This document shows, piece after piece, positions 16,651 through 25,211 of a stretch of 38,445 nt of DNA. Positions within the stretch are counted from its first letter, which is position 1. Every line of letters starts with the position of its first letter. Origin of the DNA: Burkholderiaceae bacterium. GTDB taxonomy: Bacteria; Pseudomonadota; Gammaproteobacteria; Burkholderiales; Burkholderiaceae_C. The position numbers and the translations under genes are program-made. A model generated the notes under the pieces. That model made no database searches. It had not been told where the DNA came from and saw only the letters and a program-made list of their open reading frames with translations. The stretch is from positions 1-38,445 of the forward strand of contig JAMLIQ010000023.1 of the NCBI GenBank assembly GCA_023954095.1. The letters run 5' to 3'.

Positions 16651-18000
16651 ATGACTGAGATGTCCTTGCCTGCCGTTGCGACCCATGTTCTCCATCGCCA
16701 TCTGCGCACGGTGCCGCCGCGTGCGGTATCGGGTGAAGGGGTGTATCTGGTGGATGCACAAGGGCGGCGCTACCTGGATGCCTGTGGTGGTGCGGCAGTG
16801 TCCTGCCTGGGGCATGGCCATCCGGAAGTGCTGGCAGCCATGCACCGCCAGATTGACCAGCTGGCGTATGCACACACCAGCTTTTTTACGACCGAGGTGG
16901 CAGAGACATTGGCGGACCAACTGGTTCGCACTGCGCCGCCGGGTATGAGCCACGTGTATTTCGTCAGTGGTGGCTCGGAGGCCATGGAGGCAGCGATGAA
17001 GCTGGCCCGCCAGTATTTCGTCGAAACGGGCGAACCGGAGCGTCGTCATTTCATTGCGCGCAAGCAGAGCTATCACGGCAATACGCTGGGCGTCCTGGCG
17101 GTGGGTGGCAATGCGTGGCGCAGGGCCCCGTTCGCCCCGCTGCTGGTCGAGGCGACCCATGTGTCGCCCTGCTATCCCTATCGGGAGCAGCGTGGCGACG
17201 AAACCCCGGAGCAGTACGGGCTGCGCCTGGCACAGGAGTTGGACGAAACCATTACACGGCTGGGGCCGAAGAGCGTCATTGCCTTCGTGGCAGAAACCGT
17301 GGGTGGCGCAACGGCCGGCGTGCTGGTGCCGGTGCCGGGGTATTTTCGGGCTGTGCGCGAGGTGTGTGACCGCCACGGGGTGTTGTTGATCCTCGACGAA
17401 GTCATGTGCGGCATGGGTCGCACCGGCAGTCTGCATGCCTGCACGGCGGAAGGCGTGGTGCCGGACATCCAGGCCATTGCCAAAGGGTTGGGTGGTGGCT
17501 ACCAGCCGATTGGCGCCGTGCTGGCCCAGGGCCGCATTGTCGAGGCGATTGGCCAGGGCAGCGGGTTTTTTCAGCATGGGCACACTTATCTGGGGCATCC
17601 GGTCGCCTGTGCTGCTGCGCTGGCAGTGCAAACCATCATCGAACGCGACTGCCTGGTTGAACGTGTGTTCAGCGCAGGGGCGCAATTCGGCGAGCGTTTG
17701 CGTCGGGTGCTGGGTGCGCATCCGCATGTGGGGGACATTCGCGGACGCGGTTTCTTCTGGGGGGTGGAGCTGGTGCGTGATCGGGAATCCAAGGCGCCGT
17801 TTGACCCTGCATTGAAGCTGCATGCCCGGGTGAAGAAGCAGGCAATGTCGCTTGGATTGATGGTTTACCCCATGGGCGGAACGGTCAATGGATGCGATGG
17901 TGACCACATCTTGCTGGCACCGCCGTTCGTGGCAAGTGATGCAGAACTTGCACATATCGTGGAGTTGCTGGCAGAAGCGATTGCAGCATCGATCCCCTGA
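16651..18000 (+). CDS. Class-III PLP-dependent aminotransferase
   Basis: The 449-residue enzyme has fold-type I class-III transaminase features: LDACGGAAVSCLGHGHPEV near the N-terminus, YFVSGGSEAMEAAMKLARQY, SYHGNTLGVLAVGG, the cofactor Asp in LLILDEVMCGMGRTG, and the Schiff-base Lys278 in AIAKGLGGGYQPIG. It is annotated generically in relatives as an aspartate aminotransferase family protein; substrates could be an omega-amino acid, an amino acid or an amine. I chose the ATG at 16651; the frame is open from 16486 but that would overlap the divergent gene. A TAXI binding protein follows 40 bp downstream, indicating a transport-linked catabolic operon. Confidence 0.88.
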   Translation: MTEMSLPAVATHVLHRHLRTVPPRAVSGEGVYLVDAQGRRYLDACGGAAVSCLGHGHPEVLAAMHRQIDQLAYAHTSFFTTEVAETLADQLVRTAPPGMSHVYFVSGGSEAMEAAMKLARQYFVETGEPERRHFIARKQSYHGNTLGVLAVGGNAWRRAPFAPLLVEATHVSPCYPYREQRGDETPEQYGLRLAQELDETITRLGPKSVIAFVAETVGGATAGVLVPVPGYFRAVREVCDRHGVLLILDEVMCGMGRTGSLHACTAEGVVPDIQAIAKGLGGGYQPIGAVLAQGRIVEAIGQGSGFFQHGHTYLGHPVACAAALAVQTIIERDCLVERVFSAGAQFGERLRRVLGAHPHVGDIRGRGFFWGVELVRDRESKAPFDPALKLHARVKKQAMSLGLMVYPMGGTVNGCDGDHILLAPPFVASDAELAHIVELLAEAIAASIP

Positions 18001-18040
18001 CTGCAACTCTTGAAACCGGTTTTTTGAAGGAGACGAAAAG

Positions 18041-19018
18041 ATGAAGACGAAACTTTCCCTGAGCGTATTGGCTGCCTCCGTTGGGCTGGCCGCGTCGATG
18101 ATGGCGCCCGCCGCAGTGGCGCAGCCCAAGTTCATGACCATTGGCACCGGTGGTGTCACTGGCGTGTACTACGCAGCTGGTGGCGCCATCTGCCGCCTGG
18201 TCAACAAGGAACGTTCGCGCCATGGCATTCGCTGTTCGGTGGAATCGACAGGCGGCTCGGTGGTCAACATCAATACCATTCGCCAGGGTGAACTGGACTT
18301 CGGTGTGGCCCAGTCTGACTGGCAGTACCACGCAGTCAACGGCACCAAGGCGTTCGCCAAGGACGGAAAGTTCACGGACCTGCGCGCGGTCTTCTCTCTG
18401 CATCCCGAGCCCTTTACCGTGCTGAGCCGCAAAGAGGCCAACATCGCGAAGTTTGAAGATTTCAAGGGCAAGCGTTTCAATGTGGGCAACCCGGGGTCGG
18501 GCACGCGAGCCTCCATGGATGAATTGCTCGGTGCCATGGGCTGGACGCTGGCGGACTTTGGCCTGGCCTCGGAGCTCAAGGCCGATGAGCACGGCGCGGC
18601 CTTGTGCGACAACAAGATCGATGGCTTCTTCTATGGCGTGGGCCATCCCAGCGCCAACATCCAGGACCCGATCACCACCTGTGGTGCGCGCCTGGTTCCG
18701 CTGCAGGGGCCGGCCGTGGACAAGCTGGTCAAGGACAACAGCTTCTATGCCAAGGTGAACATTCCTGGCGGTCTGTATGCGGGCCACCCCAACCCGACGC
18801 CGACCTACGGTGTGCTGGCATCATTCGTGACCTCGGCCAAGGTGCCGGACGCCACGGTGTACGAACTGGTCAAGGCGGTGTTCGAGAATTTCGATGAATT
18901 CAAGAAGCTGCACCCCGCGTTTTCGCACCTTGATCCCAAGAACATGATCAAGGACGGCATGAGTGCTCCGCTCCATCCAGGCGCCGTGAAGTACTACAAG
19001 GAAAAGGGCTGGATGTAA
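18041..19018 (+). CDS. TAXI family TRAP transporter solute-binding protein
   Basis: The 325-residue periplasmic receptor of a TRAP transporter captures substrate for sodium-driven uptake. A cleavable signal peptide (residues 1-27, ending AVA before QPKF) precedes the TAXI hallmarks: [48 protein letters not shown] and [10 protein letters not shown]. The length is typical. TAXI ligands are mostly unknown, with glutamate-like ones reported. A strong Shine-Dalgarno (GAAGGAGACG) precedes the ATG. A terminator follows the gene, before the permease, which should yield more binding protein than permease. Confidence 0.95.
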   Translation: MKTKLSLSVLAASVGLAASMMAPAAVAQPKFMTIGTGGVTGVYYAAGGAICRLVNKERSRHGIRCSVESTGGSVVNINTIRQGELDFGVAQSDWQYHAVNGTKAFAKDGKFTDLRAVFSLHPEPFTVLSRKEANIAKFEDFKGKRFNVGNPGSGTRASMDELLGAMGWTLADFGLASELKADEHGAALCDNKIDGFFYGVGHPSANIQDPITTCGARLVPLQGPAVDKLVKDNSFYAKVNIPGGLYAGHPNPTPTYGVLASFVTSAKVPDATVYELVKAVFENFDEFKKLHPAFSHLDPKNMIKDGMSAPLHPGAVKYYKEKGWM

Positions 19019-19051
19019 GCCGCGGCCTGAGGGCACGTCGGTATCTGCCGC

Positions 19052-19081
19052 AAAAAAGCTCTGATTCTTCAGGGCTTTTTT
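19052..19081 (+). terminator. Intrinsic terminator between TAXI protein and TRAP permease genes
   Basis: AAGCTCTGA (19056-19064) pairs with TCAGGGCTT (19069-19077) with a single wobble and a 4-nt loop. The stem is extended by an A-run and followed by a T-run. Being intra-operonic, it probably attenuates rather than isolates the downstream genes. Confidence 0.8.
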
Positions 19082-19109
19082 GTTTCTTCCATGGATTGCG
19101 AGGACACCC

Positions 19110-21713
19110 ATGAACCCCGCCAACACAACCGCTGCTGCACCGGTCATCGACGTCCAGCAGCTTGTCGCCGACAACGATCTGGGCGGACGCTCGCCCGGGC
19201 CCAAGGTCGGACTCTTTCTTCTGGGCGTCGCGCTGGCCTGGTCGCTGTTCCAGCTCTGGATCGCGTCGCCGCTGCCTTTCACGTTCGGTATTCTGGTGTT
19301 CAACGACACCGAAAGCCGGGCCATTCACCTCGCTTTTGCGGTGTTTCTTGCGTATCTGTCGTACCCGGCATTCAAGCGATCACCACGTGAGCGAGTGCCG
19401 ATCACCGACTGGGTGCTGGCTCTGGTGGGGGCTTATTGCGCGGCCTACCTGTTTCTTTTTTATCGTGAAATTGCGTCGCGGCCTGGCAACCCCACCGACA
19501 TGGACATCTACACGGCGGTGGTCGGTATGGTGCTTTTGCTTGAAGCGACGCGCCGCGTGCTGGGTCTGCCCATGGTGATCGTGGCCCTGGTGTTTCTGGG
19601 CTATACCTTCGGCGGGCGCTACATGCCCGACATGATTGCCCACCGGGGGTTTTCGCTCAGCCGCGCCATGAGTCACCAGTGGCTGACCACTGAAGGCGTG
19701 TTTGGCGTGGCACTGGGGGTTTCCAGCGGGTTCATCTTTCTGTTCGTGTTGTTCGGTTCCTTGCTCGATAAGGCAGGCGCTGGCAACTATTTCATCAAGT
19801 CCGCCTTTGCCTTGCTGGGCCACATGCGCGGCGGTCCGGCCAAGGCAGCGGTACTGTCGTCGGCGGCGACCGGCATCATTTCCGGCTCGTCGATCGCCAA
19901 CGTGGTCACCACGGGGACTTTCACCATTCCGCTGATGAAGCGTGTGGGTTACCGGCCTGACCAGGCGGGTGCCGTGGAAGTCTCCAGCTCTGTCAACGGC
20001 CAGCTGATGCCGCCCGTGATGGGGGCCGCGGCGTTCCTGATGGTGGAATACGTGGGCATTCCCTACATCGAAGTGATGAAGCATGCCTTCTTGCCGGCCA
20101 TCATCTCCTATATCGCGTTGCTCTATATCGTGCACATCGAGGCCCTGAAAGCCAATATGGTGGGCCTGCCACGGCGCGGTACGGCCTCGGGTGGTTCGCG
20201 CCTGCTCTCGCTGGGGCTCACGGTCTCGGGGTTTTTTGTGTTGTGCGGAGCGGTGTACTGGGGTGTGGGCTGGGTCAAGGATGTCGCGGGAAGTGCCGCG
20301 ATATGGATCATTGGTGTGGCGCTGCTTGCAGCCTACGTGGGCCTGCTGTGGTTTGGTTCGCGCCAGCCCGAACTGCCGCTGGATGACCCCGATGCGCAGG
20401 TATTCGAACTGCCGGAAACCGGGCCCACCGTGAAATCAGGCCTGCACTACCTGCTGGCGGTGGTGGTGTTGATCTGGTGTCTCATGGTCGAGCAGATGTC
20501 GCCCGGCCTGTCCGCATTCTGGGCGACCTTGTTCATCATTTTTGTGATGCTGACACAAAAACCCATCCAGGCCCTGTTCCGGGGGGCGGGTGGGCTGGGC
20601 GCTGCCACCAAGTCGGGCGCCATGGACCTGATCGATGGCCTGGCCGCAGGTGCGCGCAACATGATCGGTATCGGTGTGGCGACAGCAGCGGCAGGCGTCA
20701 TTGTTGGGACAGTTTCTCTCACCGGCATCGGCCTGGTGATGACGGAAATCGTTGAGATGCTTTCGGGCGGCAACCTCATGCTGATGCTGTTTCTGGTGGC
20801 CGTCATCAGCCTGATCCTGGGCATGGGCCTGCCCACCACGGCCAACTACATTGTGGTCTCCACGTTGATGGCACCCGTGGTGGTCGAGCTGGGGGCGCAG
20901 AGTGGCCTCATCGTGCCGCTGATCGCGGTGCATTTGTTTGTTTTTTATTTCGGATTGATGGCGGATGTGACGCCGCCCGTCGGCCTGGCCTCTTTTGCGG
21001 CGGCAGCGATCGCCAGAACAGACCCTATCAAGACCGGTATCACCGCATTCCTCTACAGCATGCGCACGGCGATCTTGCCGTTCCTGTTCATCTTCAACAC
21101 ACAGTTGCTGATGATTGGAATCACGGGGCCGTTTCACTTCGCCCTGACTGTAATCAGCGCAGTGGTGGCCATGCTGGTGTTTGCGGCTGCAACGCAGGGG
21201 TACTTTCTTGTGCGCAACCGTTGGTGGGAGACCGTGGCGCTGCTGCTCGTCACGTTCACCCTGTTTCGCCCCGGGTTCTGGTGGGACATGGTGTACCCCC
21301 CGTTCCAGGAGGTGCCCGCCGCGCAGATGGGCCAGTTGATCGAGGCGGCCCCGGCGGGTGCCAGCAAGCGGGTGTGGATCGAAGGCACCAACCTCGATGG
21401 CAAGGACATCCGCAAGGGGGTTCTGCTGCCGCTTGGTGCGCCGGGGACGGTGCGCGATCGATTGGGTAACGCAGGAGTGAGCGCCATTCCCCAGGGTGAC
21501 GCGCTGTTCATCACCAAGGTGAAATTTGGCAGCGTGAGCGAGAAACTGGGGATCGAACAGGGTTACCGCATCGTATCTGCCGAGGTGGCTGCGGACCGAC
21601 CGGACAAGGAATGGATGTTCCTGCCGGCACTGGCGCTGTTGCTGGCGGTCGTGGTGCTGCAGCGTCGGCGCGGCAGAGCCCCTGCGGCCAAAGCCGTGGA
21701 GACCGCAGCGTGA
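19110..21713 (+). CDS. TRAP transporter permease, fused 4TM-12TM subunits, DUF3394 tail
   Basis: The 867-residue inner-membrane protein fuses the small (DctQ-like) and large (DctM-like) TRAP permease subunits, as is usual for TAXI systems. The N-terminal part (about residues 30-160) carries the small-subunit helices; the large subunit follows, with SSAATGIISGSSIANVVTTG, SSSVNGQLMPPVMGAAAF and GMGLPTTANYIVVSTL, the last being typical of the DctM substrate/sodium site. The last ~130 residues (about 730-860) form a DUF3394-like extension with a small soluble beta domain (KLGIEQGYRI) and a final helix. The ATG at 19110 has GCGAGGA upstream. Its stop overlaps the GTG start of the racemase. Confidence 0.93.
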   Translation: MNPANTTAAAPVIDVQQLVADNDLGGRSPGPKVGLFLLGVALAWSLFQLWIASPLPFTFGILVFNDTESRAIHLAFAVFLAYLSYPAFKRSPRERVPITDWVLALVGAYCAAYLFLFYREIASRPGNPTDMDIYTAVVGMVLLLEATRRVLGLPMVIVALVFLGYTFGGRYMPDMIAHRGFSLSRAMSHQWLTTEGVFGVALGVSSGFIFLFVLFGSLLDKAGAGNYFIKSAFALLGHMRGGPAKAAVLSSAATGIISGSSIANVVTTGTFTIPLMKRVGYRPDQAGAVEVSSSVNGQLMPPVMGAAAFLMVEYVGIPYIEVMKHAFLPAIISYIALLYIVHIEALKANMVGLPRRGTASGGSRLLSLGLTVSGFFVLCGAVYWGVGWVKDVAGSAAIWIIGVALLAAYVGLLWFGSRQPELPLDDPDAQVFELPETGPTVKSGLHYLLAVVVLIWCLMVEQMSPGLSAFWATLFIIFVMLTQKPIQALFRGAGGLGAATKSGAMDLIDGLAAGARNMIGIGVATAAAGVIVGTVSLTGIGLVMTEIVEMLSGGNLMLMLFLVAVISLILGMGLPTTANYIVVSTLMAPVVVELGAQSGLIVPLIAVHLFVFYFGLMADVTPPVGLASFAAAAIARTDPIKTGITAFLYSMRTAILPFLFIFNTQLLMIGITGPFHFALTVISAVVAMLVFAAATQGYFLVRNRWWETVALLLVTFTLFRPGFWWDMVYPPFQEVPAAQMGQLIEAAPAGASKRVWIEGTNLDGKDIRKGVLLPLGAPGTVRDRLGNAGVSAIPQGDALFITKVKFGSVSEKLGIEQGYRIVSAEVAADRPDKEWMFLPALALLLAVVVLQRRRGRAPAAKAVETAA

Positions 21714-22351
21714 CGCGCCTGGCCCTCATTCATGCGCTGGCGCATTCGGTCGATCCGATCAACGCGGCGCTGGTGCAAGCCTGGCCTGAAGTGTTGCGCA
21801 TGAACCTGCTCGACGACAGTCTGTCCGCCGATCTGGCGCGCAGCGGGCGGGGTCTGGACGACGCCATGCATGCGCGTTTCGCTGTGCTGGCCGACTATGC
21901 TGTAGCAACGGGCGCGCAGGCGATCTTGTTCACCTGTTCCGCATTCGGTCCCTGCATCGAGGCGGTGGCGCGCAGGCATGCAGGTCTTCCCGTGCTCAAG
22001 CCCAACGAGGCCATGGTGCAGGATGCGGCAGACCTGGGCGGTCGGGTGGGGCTGATCGCCTCCTTTGCACCGACGCTTGCCAGCATGCCGGAAGAGTTTC
22101 CGGCATCGGTCGATCTTCGGTGTGCGCTGGCGACCGGCGCCATGGATGCCCTCAATCGCGGCGACGGGGCGGCGCATGACCGGGCGGTGGTGGCTGCAGC
22201 GCAGGATCTGGCGGCGGCCGGCTGTTCGGTCATTGCGCTGGCACAGTTCAGCATGGCCCGTGCCGCGCCCGCCGTGCGCGATGCGCTGGGTTTGCCGGTG
22301 CTGACCACGCCGGAAAGCGCCGTGCGTGCGCTGCGCGCCCGGCTTGCCTGA
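21710..22351 (+). CDS. Aspartate/glutamate (hydantoin) racemase family protein
   Basis: The 213-residue protein belongs to the Asp/Glu/hydantoin racemase superfamily, cofactor-independent enzymes that normally use two cysteines to invert an alpha carbon. It starts with GTG at 21710 inside the permease stop codon (GTGA), a coupled start. The first catalytic Cys is present (Cys76 in LFTCSAFGPC). The place where the second Cys normally occurs, late in the chain, reads VIALAQFSMARA without a Cys. It may therefore be an isomerase or lyase variant, or a one-base racemase. Its position at the end of the TRAP operon suggests it acts on the imported compound. Confidence 0.82.
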   Translation: MTRLALIHALAHSVDPINAALVQAWPEVLRMNLLDDSLSADLARSGRGLDDAMHARFAVLADYAVATGAQAILFTCSAFGPCIEAVARRHAGLPVLKPNEAMVQDAADLGGRVGLIASFAPTLASMPEEFPASVDLRCALATGAMDALNRGDGAAHDRAVVAAAQDLAAAGCSVIALAQFSMARAAPAVRDALGLPVLTTPESAVRALRARLA

Positions 22352-22368
22352 TGCTTTTTGCAGGCGGG

Positions 22369-22397
22369 TTGGCGCAAATGCGCGGTCTTTGTATAAT
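22369..22397 (+). promoter_or_regulatory. Strong sigma-70-type promoter of the rplM-rpsI operon
   Basis: TTGGCG at 22369-22374 and a perfect TATAAT at 22392-22397 are separated by exactly 17 bp, in the gap after the racemase stop. This is the best promoter visible in the window and suits a ribosomal-protein operon. Confidence 0.85.
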
Positions 22398-22441
22398 GGC
22401 GGGCTTCGCAGCGCTTGCGTGCTCCGCGGCGAAGTGTGAAA

Positions 22442-22550
22442 AAGGCCTTCAGGCCTGTTTTGCAAGTACCACCTAAGAGGTTTCCGCTTCAAGAGAAACA
22501 CCGACCGTGGAAAAGAGCGCCAAGGACACCGGCCCCTTCTTTTGGCCGGT
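22442..22550 (+). promoter_or_regulatory. Structured 5' leader of rplM
   Basis: The untranslated leader is about 165 nt. It contains hairpin AGGCC-TTCA-GGCCT (22443-22456) followed by GTTTT, which looks like a weak attenuator, and a perfect 7-bp hairpin ACCGGCC/GGCCGGT (22528-22534 with 22544-22550) shortly before the start region. Ribosomal-protein leaders of this kind often bind their own product; L13 autoregulation is known in E. coli. Equivalence here is inference. Confidence 0.5.
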
Positions 22551-22573
22551 CAAACCCTCGAAAGAGAAATCTC

Positions 22574-23002
22574 ATGTCTACATTCAGCGCAAAGCCCGCT
22601 GAGGTCGTGCACGAGTGGTTTGTGATTGACGCCACCGATAAGGTGCTCGGCCGGGTAGCCAGCGAAGTTGCCCTCCGTCTGCGCGGCAAACACAAAGCCA
22701 TTTACACGCCTCACGTTGATACCGGTGACTTCATCGTCATCATCAACGCAGCGAAACTCAAGGTCACCGGTACCAAGTCCATCGACAAGGTGTACTACCG
22801 CCACTCGGGTTACCCCGGCGGCATCACGGCCACCAACTTCCGCGACATGCAATCCAAGCACCCCGGCCGCGCGCTGGAAAAGGCTGTCAAGGGCATGCTG
22901 CCCAAGGGTCCGCTTGGCTACGCCATGATCAAGAAACTCAAGGTGTATGGTGGTGCTGAGCATCCCCACACCGCCCAACAGCCCAAAGTGCTGGAACTGT
23001 AA
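22574..23002 (+). CDS. rplM: 50S ribosomal protein L13
   Basis: The 142-residue L13 is an early-assembling large-subunit protein. Diagnostic stretches are [19 protein letters not shown], the [16 protein letters not shown] segment, [12 protein letters not shown], and the C-terminal [16 protein letters not shown]. The length equals the standard bacterial form. It is the first gene of the rplM-rpsI operon, with rpsI 11 bp downstream after an AAGGAG ribosome-binding site. Confidence 0.98.
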   Translation: MSTFSAKPAEVVHEWFVIDATDKVLGRVASEVALRLRGKHKAIYTPHVDTGDFIVIINAAKLKVTGTKSIDKVYYRHSGYPGGITATNFRDMQSKHPGRALEKAVKGMLPKGPLGYAMIKKLKVYGGAEHPHTAQQPKVLEL

Positions 23003-23013
23003 GGAGCCTTGAG

Positions 23014-23406
23014 ATGATTGGTGAATGGAACAATGGCACCGGCCGTCGCAAATCCAGCGTCGCCCGCGTGTTTCTGAAAAAAGGCTCTGGCAAGATCACA
23101 ATCAACGGCAAGGACATCCAGTCCTATTTCGGCCGTGAAACCTCGATCATGATCGCCAAGCAACCCCTGTTGTTGACCAACCACGCCGAAACCTTCGACG
23201 TGATGATCAATGTGCACGGCGGCGGTGAGTCCGGCCAGGCCGGCGCGGCCCGCCACGGCATCACCCGCGCCCTGATCGACTATGACGCAACGCTCAAGTC
23301 GGCCCTGAGCCAGGCTGGTTTCGTGACGCGTGACGCGCGCGAAGTCGAGCGCAAGAAAGTCGGTCTGCGTTCTGCACGCCGCGCCAAGCAGTTCTCCAAG
23401 CGTTAA
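23014..23406 (+). CDS. rpsI: 30S ribosomal protein S9
   Basis: The 130-residue S9 is a small-subunit head protein whose C-terminal tail reaches the P-site tRNA. The N-terminal [35 protein letters not shown] and the basic end [12 protein letters not shown], with its final Arg, are canonical. It is co-transcribed with rplM and followed 21 bp later by a strong intrinsic terminator. Confidence 0.98.
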   Translation: MIGEWNNGTGRRKSSVARVFLKKGSGKITINGKDIQSYFGRETSIMIAKQPLLLTNHAETFDVMINVHGGGESGQAGAARHGITRALIDYDATLKSALSQAGFVTRDAREVERKKVGLRSARRAKQFSKR

Positions 23407-23427
23407 TCCGCTTTTCACTGCTTTGCT

Positions 23428-23468
23428 CAAAGCCGCAACGGGGTGCCCCGGTTGCGGCTTTGTTTTTT
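23428..23468 (+). terminator. Rho-independent terminator of rplM-rpsI
   Basis: CAAAGCCGCAAC (23428-23439) pairs perfectly with GTTGCGGCTTTG (23451-23462) around an 11-nt GC-rich loop, followed by TTTTTT (23463-23468). This is the strongest terminator in the window. Confidence 0.93.
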
Positions 23469-23572
23469 CGGCGGGCATTCGGCGGTACCGGGGTATATTG
23501 CGGCACGCAAAACAAGCCCTGCCAGATGAGGCCTGTAACGCCCCACCACACCACAAAGGAGAATGGACGCCC

Positions 23573-24301
23573 ATGCGCTTGCGATTGTTGCGTCGCCGCC
23601 TGACCATCAGCGCACCCCGTATGGCGGTGCGCAGCGCCATGCCGTGGCCGTTGCGGTGGCTTTTTCTGGCAGTTGTGTTTGGCTTTTGTGCGGCCGTGGC
23701 CCTGTGGGCCTTCGAGTTCGGGCGTTCCCTCGCTGGCCTTGAAGGGGTGAGTCGCGAGGAACTGGTCCGCTTGCGTGCGGAGGTTGATCGTCTGCGCGAG
23801 GAAAGCCAGCAGTTGCAGGCGGTGAGCAATACGTCGGACAGCCTGCTGGTCGCCGAGCGCACAGCCATGCAGCAACTGATGGCCCGCTTGCGCCAGGCAG
23901 AGGCTGAGAGTGCCGCCTTGCGGGAAGACCTGGGGTTCTTCGAGAAACTCCTCCCGGCCAACGCAGGGAGCCATGGCGTGGCGATTCGGGGGCTGCAGAC
24001 GGAAATGCTGGCCGACGCCCATTTGCGCTGGCAGGTGCTGGTGATGCGCCAGGCCAAGAACACATCTGATTTCAAGGGGCGGCTGGAGCTGGTTCTGTCT
24101 GGGACGCGGGATGGCAAACCCTGGACCCAGACCGTACCCGAAGCCGCAGTGCTGCAGCTGCGCCAGTACCGCCGCCTGGAGGGAATGGTCGATATCCCGC
24201 TGCGGACCATGGTAAAAACAGTGACCGCCCGGGTGATGGAAGGCAGCGTTCTTCATGCCACGCAGACGGCCGTGCTGGGCAAGCCCATGGCCGTGCAATG
24301 A
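23573..24301 (+). CDS. DUF6776-like single-pass membrane protein with coiled coil
   Basis: Function unknown. The 242-residue protein has a short Arg-rich cytoplasmic start, one membrane helix (about 25-48, LRWLFLAVVFGFCAAVALWA), then a long coiled coil (about 60-125) and a C-terminal beta-rich domain (about 135-235). This architecture matches the DUF6776 family usually found upstream of bactofilin in beta-proteobacteria (family name from memory). It starts 105 bp after the rpsI terminator, with AAGGAG upstream, and lies 51 bp before the bactofilin gene. I infer a role with the bactofilin in cell-envelope organisation. Confidence 0.7.
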   Translation: MRLRLLRRRLTISAPRMAVRSAMPWPLRWLFLAVVFGFCAAVALWAFEFGRSLAGLEGVSREELVRLRAEVDRLREESQQLQAVSNTSDSLLVAERTAMQQLMARLRQAEAESAALREDLGFFEKLLPANAGSHGVAIRGLQTEMLADAHLRWQVLVMRQAKNTSDFKGRLELVLSGTRDGKPWTQTVPEAAVLQLRQYRRLEGMVDIPLRTMVKTVTARVMEGSVLHATQTAVLGKPMAVQ

Positions 24302-24352
24302 TGGCGGTGATGTTCGACTGCGTGCCGGTGTGCACCCCAAGGAGTTTGATTC

Positions 24353-24751
24353 ATGTTTTCCCGTAGCAAGCAACCCCCCATCAAAAGCCTGATCGCCGAG
24401 GGGAGCCGCATTGAAGGCAATGTGCACTTTACCGATGGTTTGCGTATTGATGGCGAAGTGGTGGGGGACGTGCGTGCGGGGTCCGACAAACCGGGGTTGC
24501 TGGTGATCTCTGCCTCGGCGCGTGTCGAGGGTGCGGTGTATGCCGACCATGTCATCGTCAACGGCCACATCAATGGCCCGCTGCATGCGGGCACCATGCT
24601 GGAGCTGCAGCCCAAGGCACGCATTGCGGGCGACGTGCACTACAAGACCCTGGAAATGCACCAGGGCGCCACCATCTGCGGAAAGATGGTTCCTGCCGAT
24701 ACCGTGGTGGAGGAAAAGCCCCCACTGAAATTGGCGTCAAGCAAGCAGTAA
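24353..24751 (+). CDS. Bactofilin (polymer-forming cytoskeletal protein)
   Basis: The 132-residue protein is a right-handed beta-helix that self-assembles into filaments without nucleotide and scaffolds cell-wall or polar factors. The central repeat (about residues 14-110) has regularly spaced hydrophobic/glycine turns such as IEGNVHFTDGLRIDGEVVGD and HVIVNGHINGPLHAG. Short unstructured ends flank it, ending KPPLKLASSKQ. The ATG has AAGGAG 11 bp upstream. Its neighbours are the DUF6776-like membrane protein and erpA, and anmK and an M23 peptidase lie further on; bactofilin-M23 association is known in other bacteria, but here the peptidase is not adjacent. Confidence 0.93.
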   Translation: MFSRSKQPPIKSLIAEGSRIEGNVHFTDGLRIDGEVVGDVRAGSDKPGLLVISASARVEGAVYADHVIVNGHINGPLHAGTMLELQPKARIAGDVHYKTLEMHQGATICGKMVPADTVVEEKPPLKLASSKQ

Positions 24752-24810
24752 ACAGAAGAAACGGGGAGATTGCAGTAGCATCGTCCCCCAACCAGTATTG
24801 GAGTTAGCCC

Positions 24811-25173
24811 ATGAGCGCCGTAGCCGAAAATATCCCTGCCGAGATGCCCGACCCCATCATCTTCACCGAGAGTGCGGCGGCCAAGGTAGCGGATCTGATT
24901 GCCGAGGAAGGTAATCCGGAACTCAAACTGCGCGTTTTTGTGCAAGGCGGCGGCTGCTCCGGATTCCAGTATGGCTTCACGTTTGATGAGATCACGAACG
25001 ACGACGATACGGTAATGACCAAGAATGGCGTCTCGCTGCTGATCGACGCCATGAGTTTCCAGTACCTGGTGGGTGCCGAGATCGACTACAAGGAAGACCT
25101 GCAGGGCGCGCAGTTCGTCATCAAGAACCCGGGCGCCACCTCGACCTGCGGCTGCGGTTCGAGCTTCTCCTGA
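24811..25173 (+). CDS. erpA: Iron-sulfur cluster insertion protein ErpA
   Basis: The 120-residue A-type Fe-S carrier receives clusters from the ISC scaffold and hands them to apo-proteins. The three ligand cysteines are present: Cys49 in [12 protein letters not shown], and Cys113 and Cys115 in [10 protein letters not shown]. The length fits ErpA better than IscA. It follows bactofilin by 59 bp and converges on anmK across a 38-bp gap with no evident terminator. Confidence 0.95.
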   Translation: MSAVAENIPAEMPDPIIFTESAAAKVADLIAEEGNPELKLRVFVQGGGCSGFQYGFTFDEITNDDDTVMTKNGVSLLIDAMSFQYLVGAEIDYKEDLQGAQFVIKNPGATSTCGCGSSFS

Positions 25174-25211
25174 TCCGTTTCCGGCAGGCCATCAGCCCGC
25201 CAGCCTTGATT

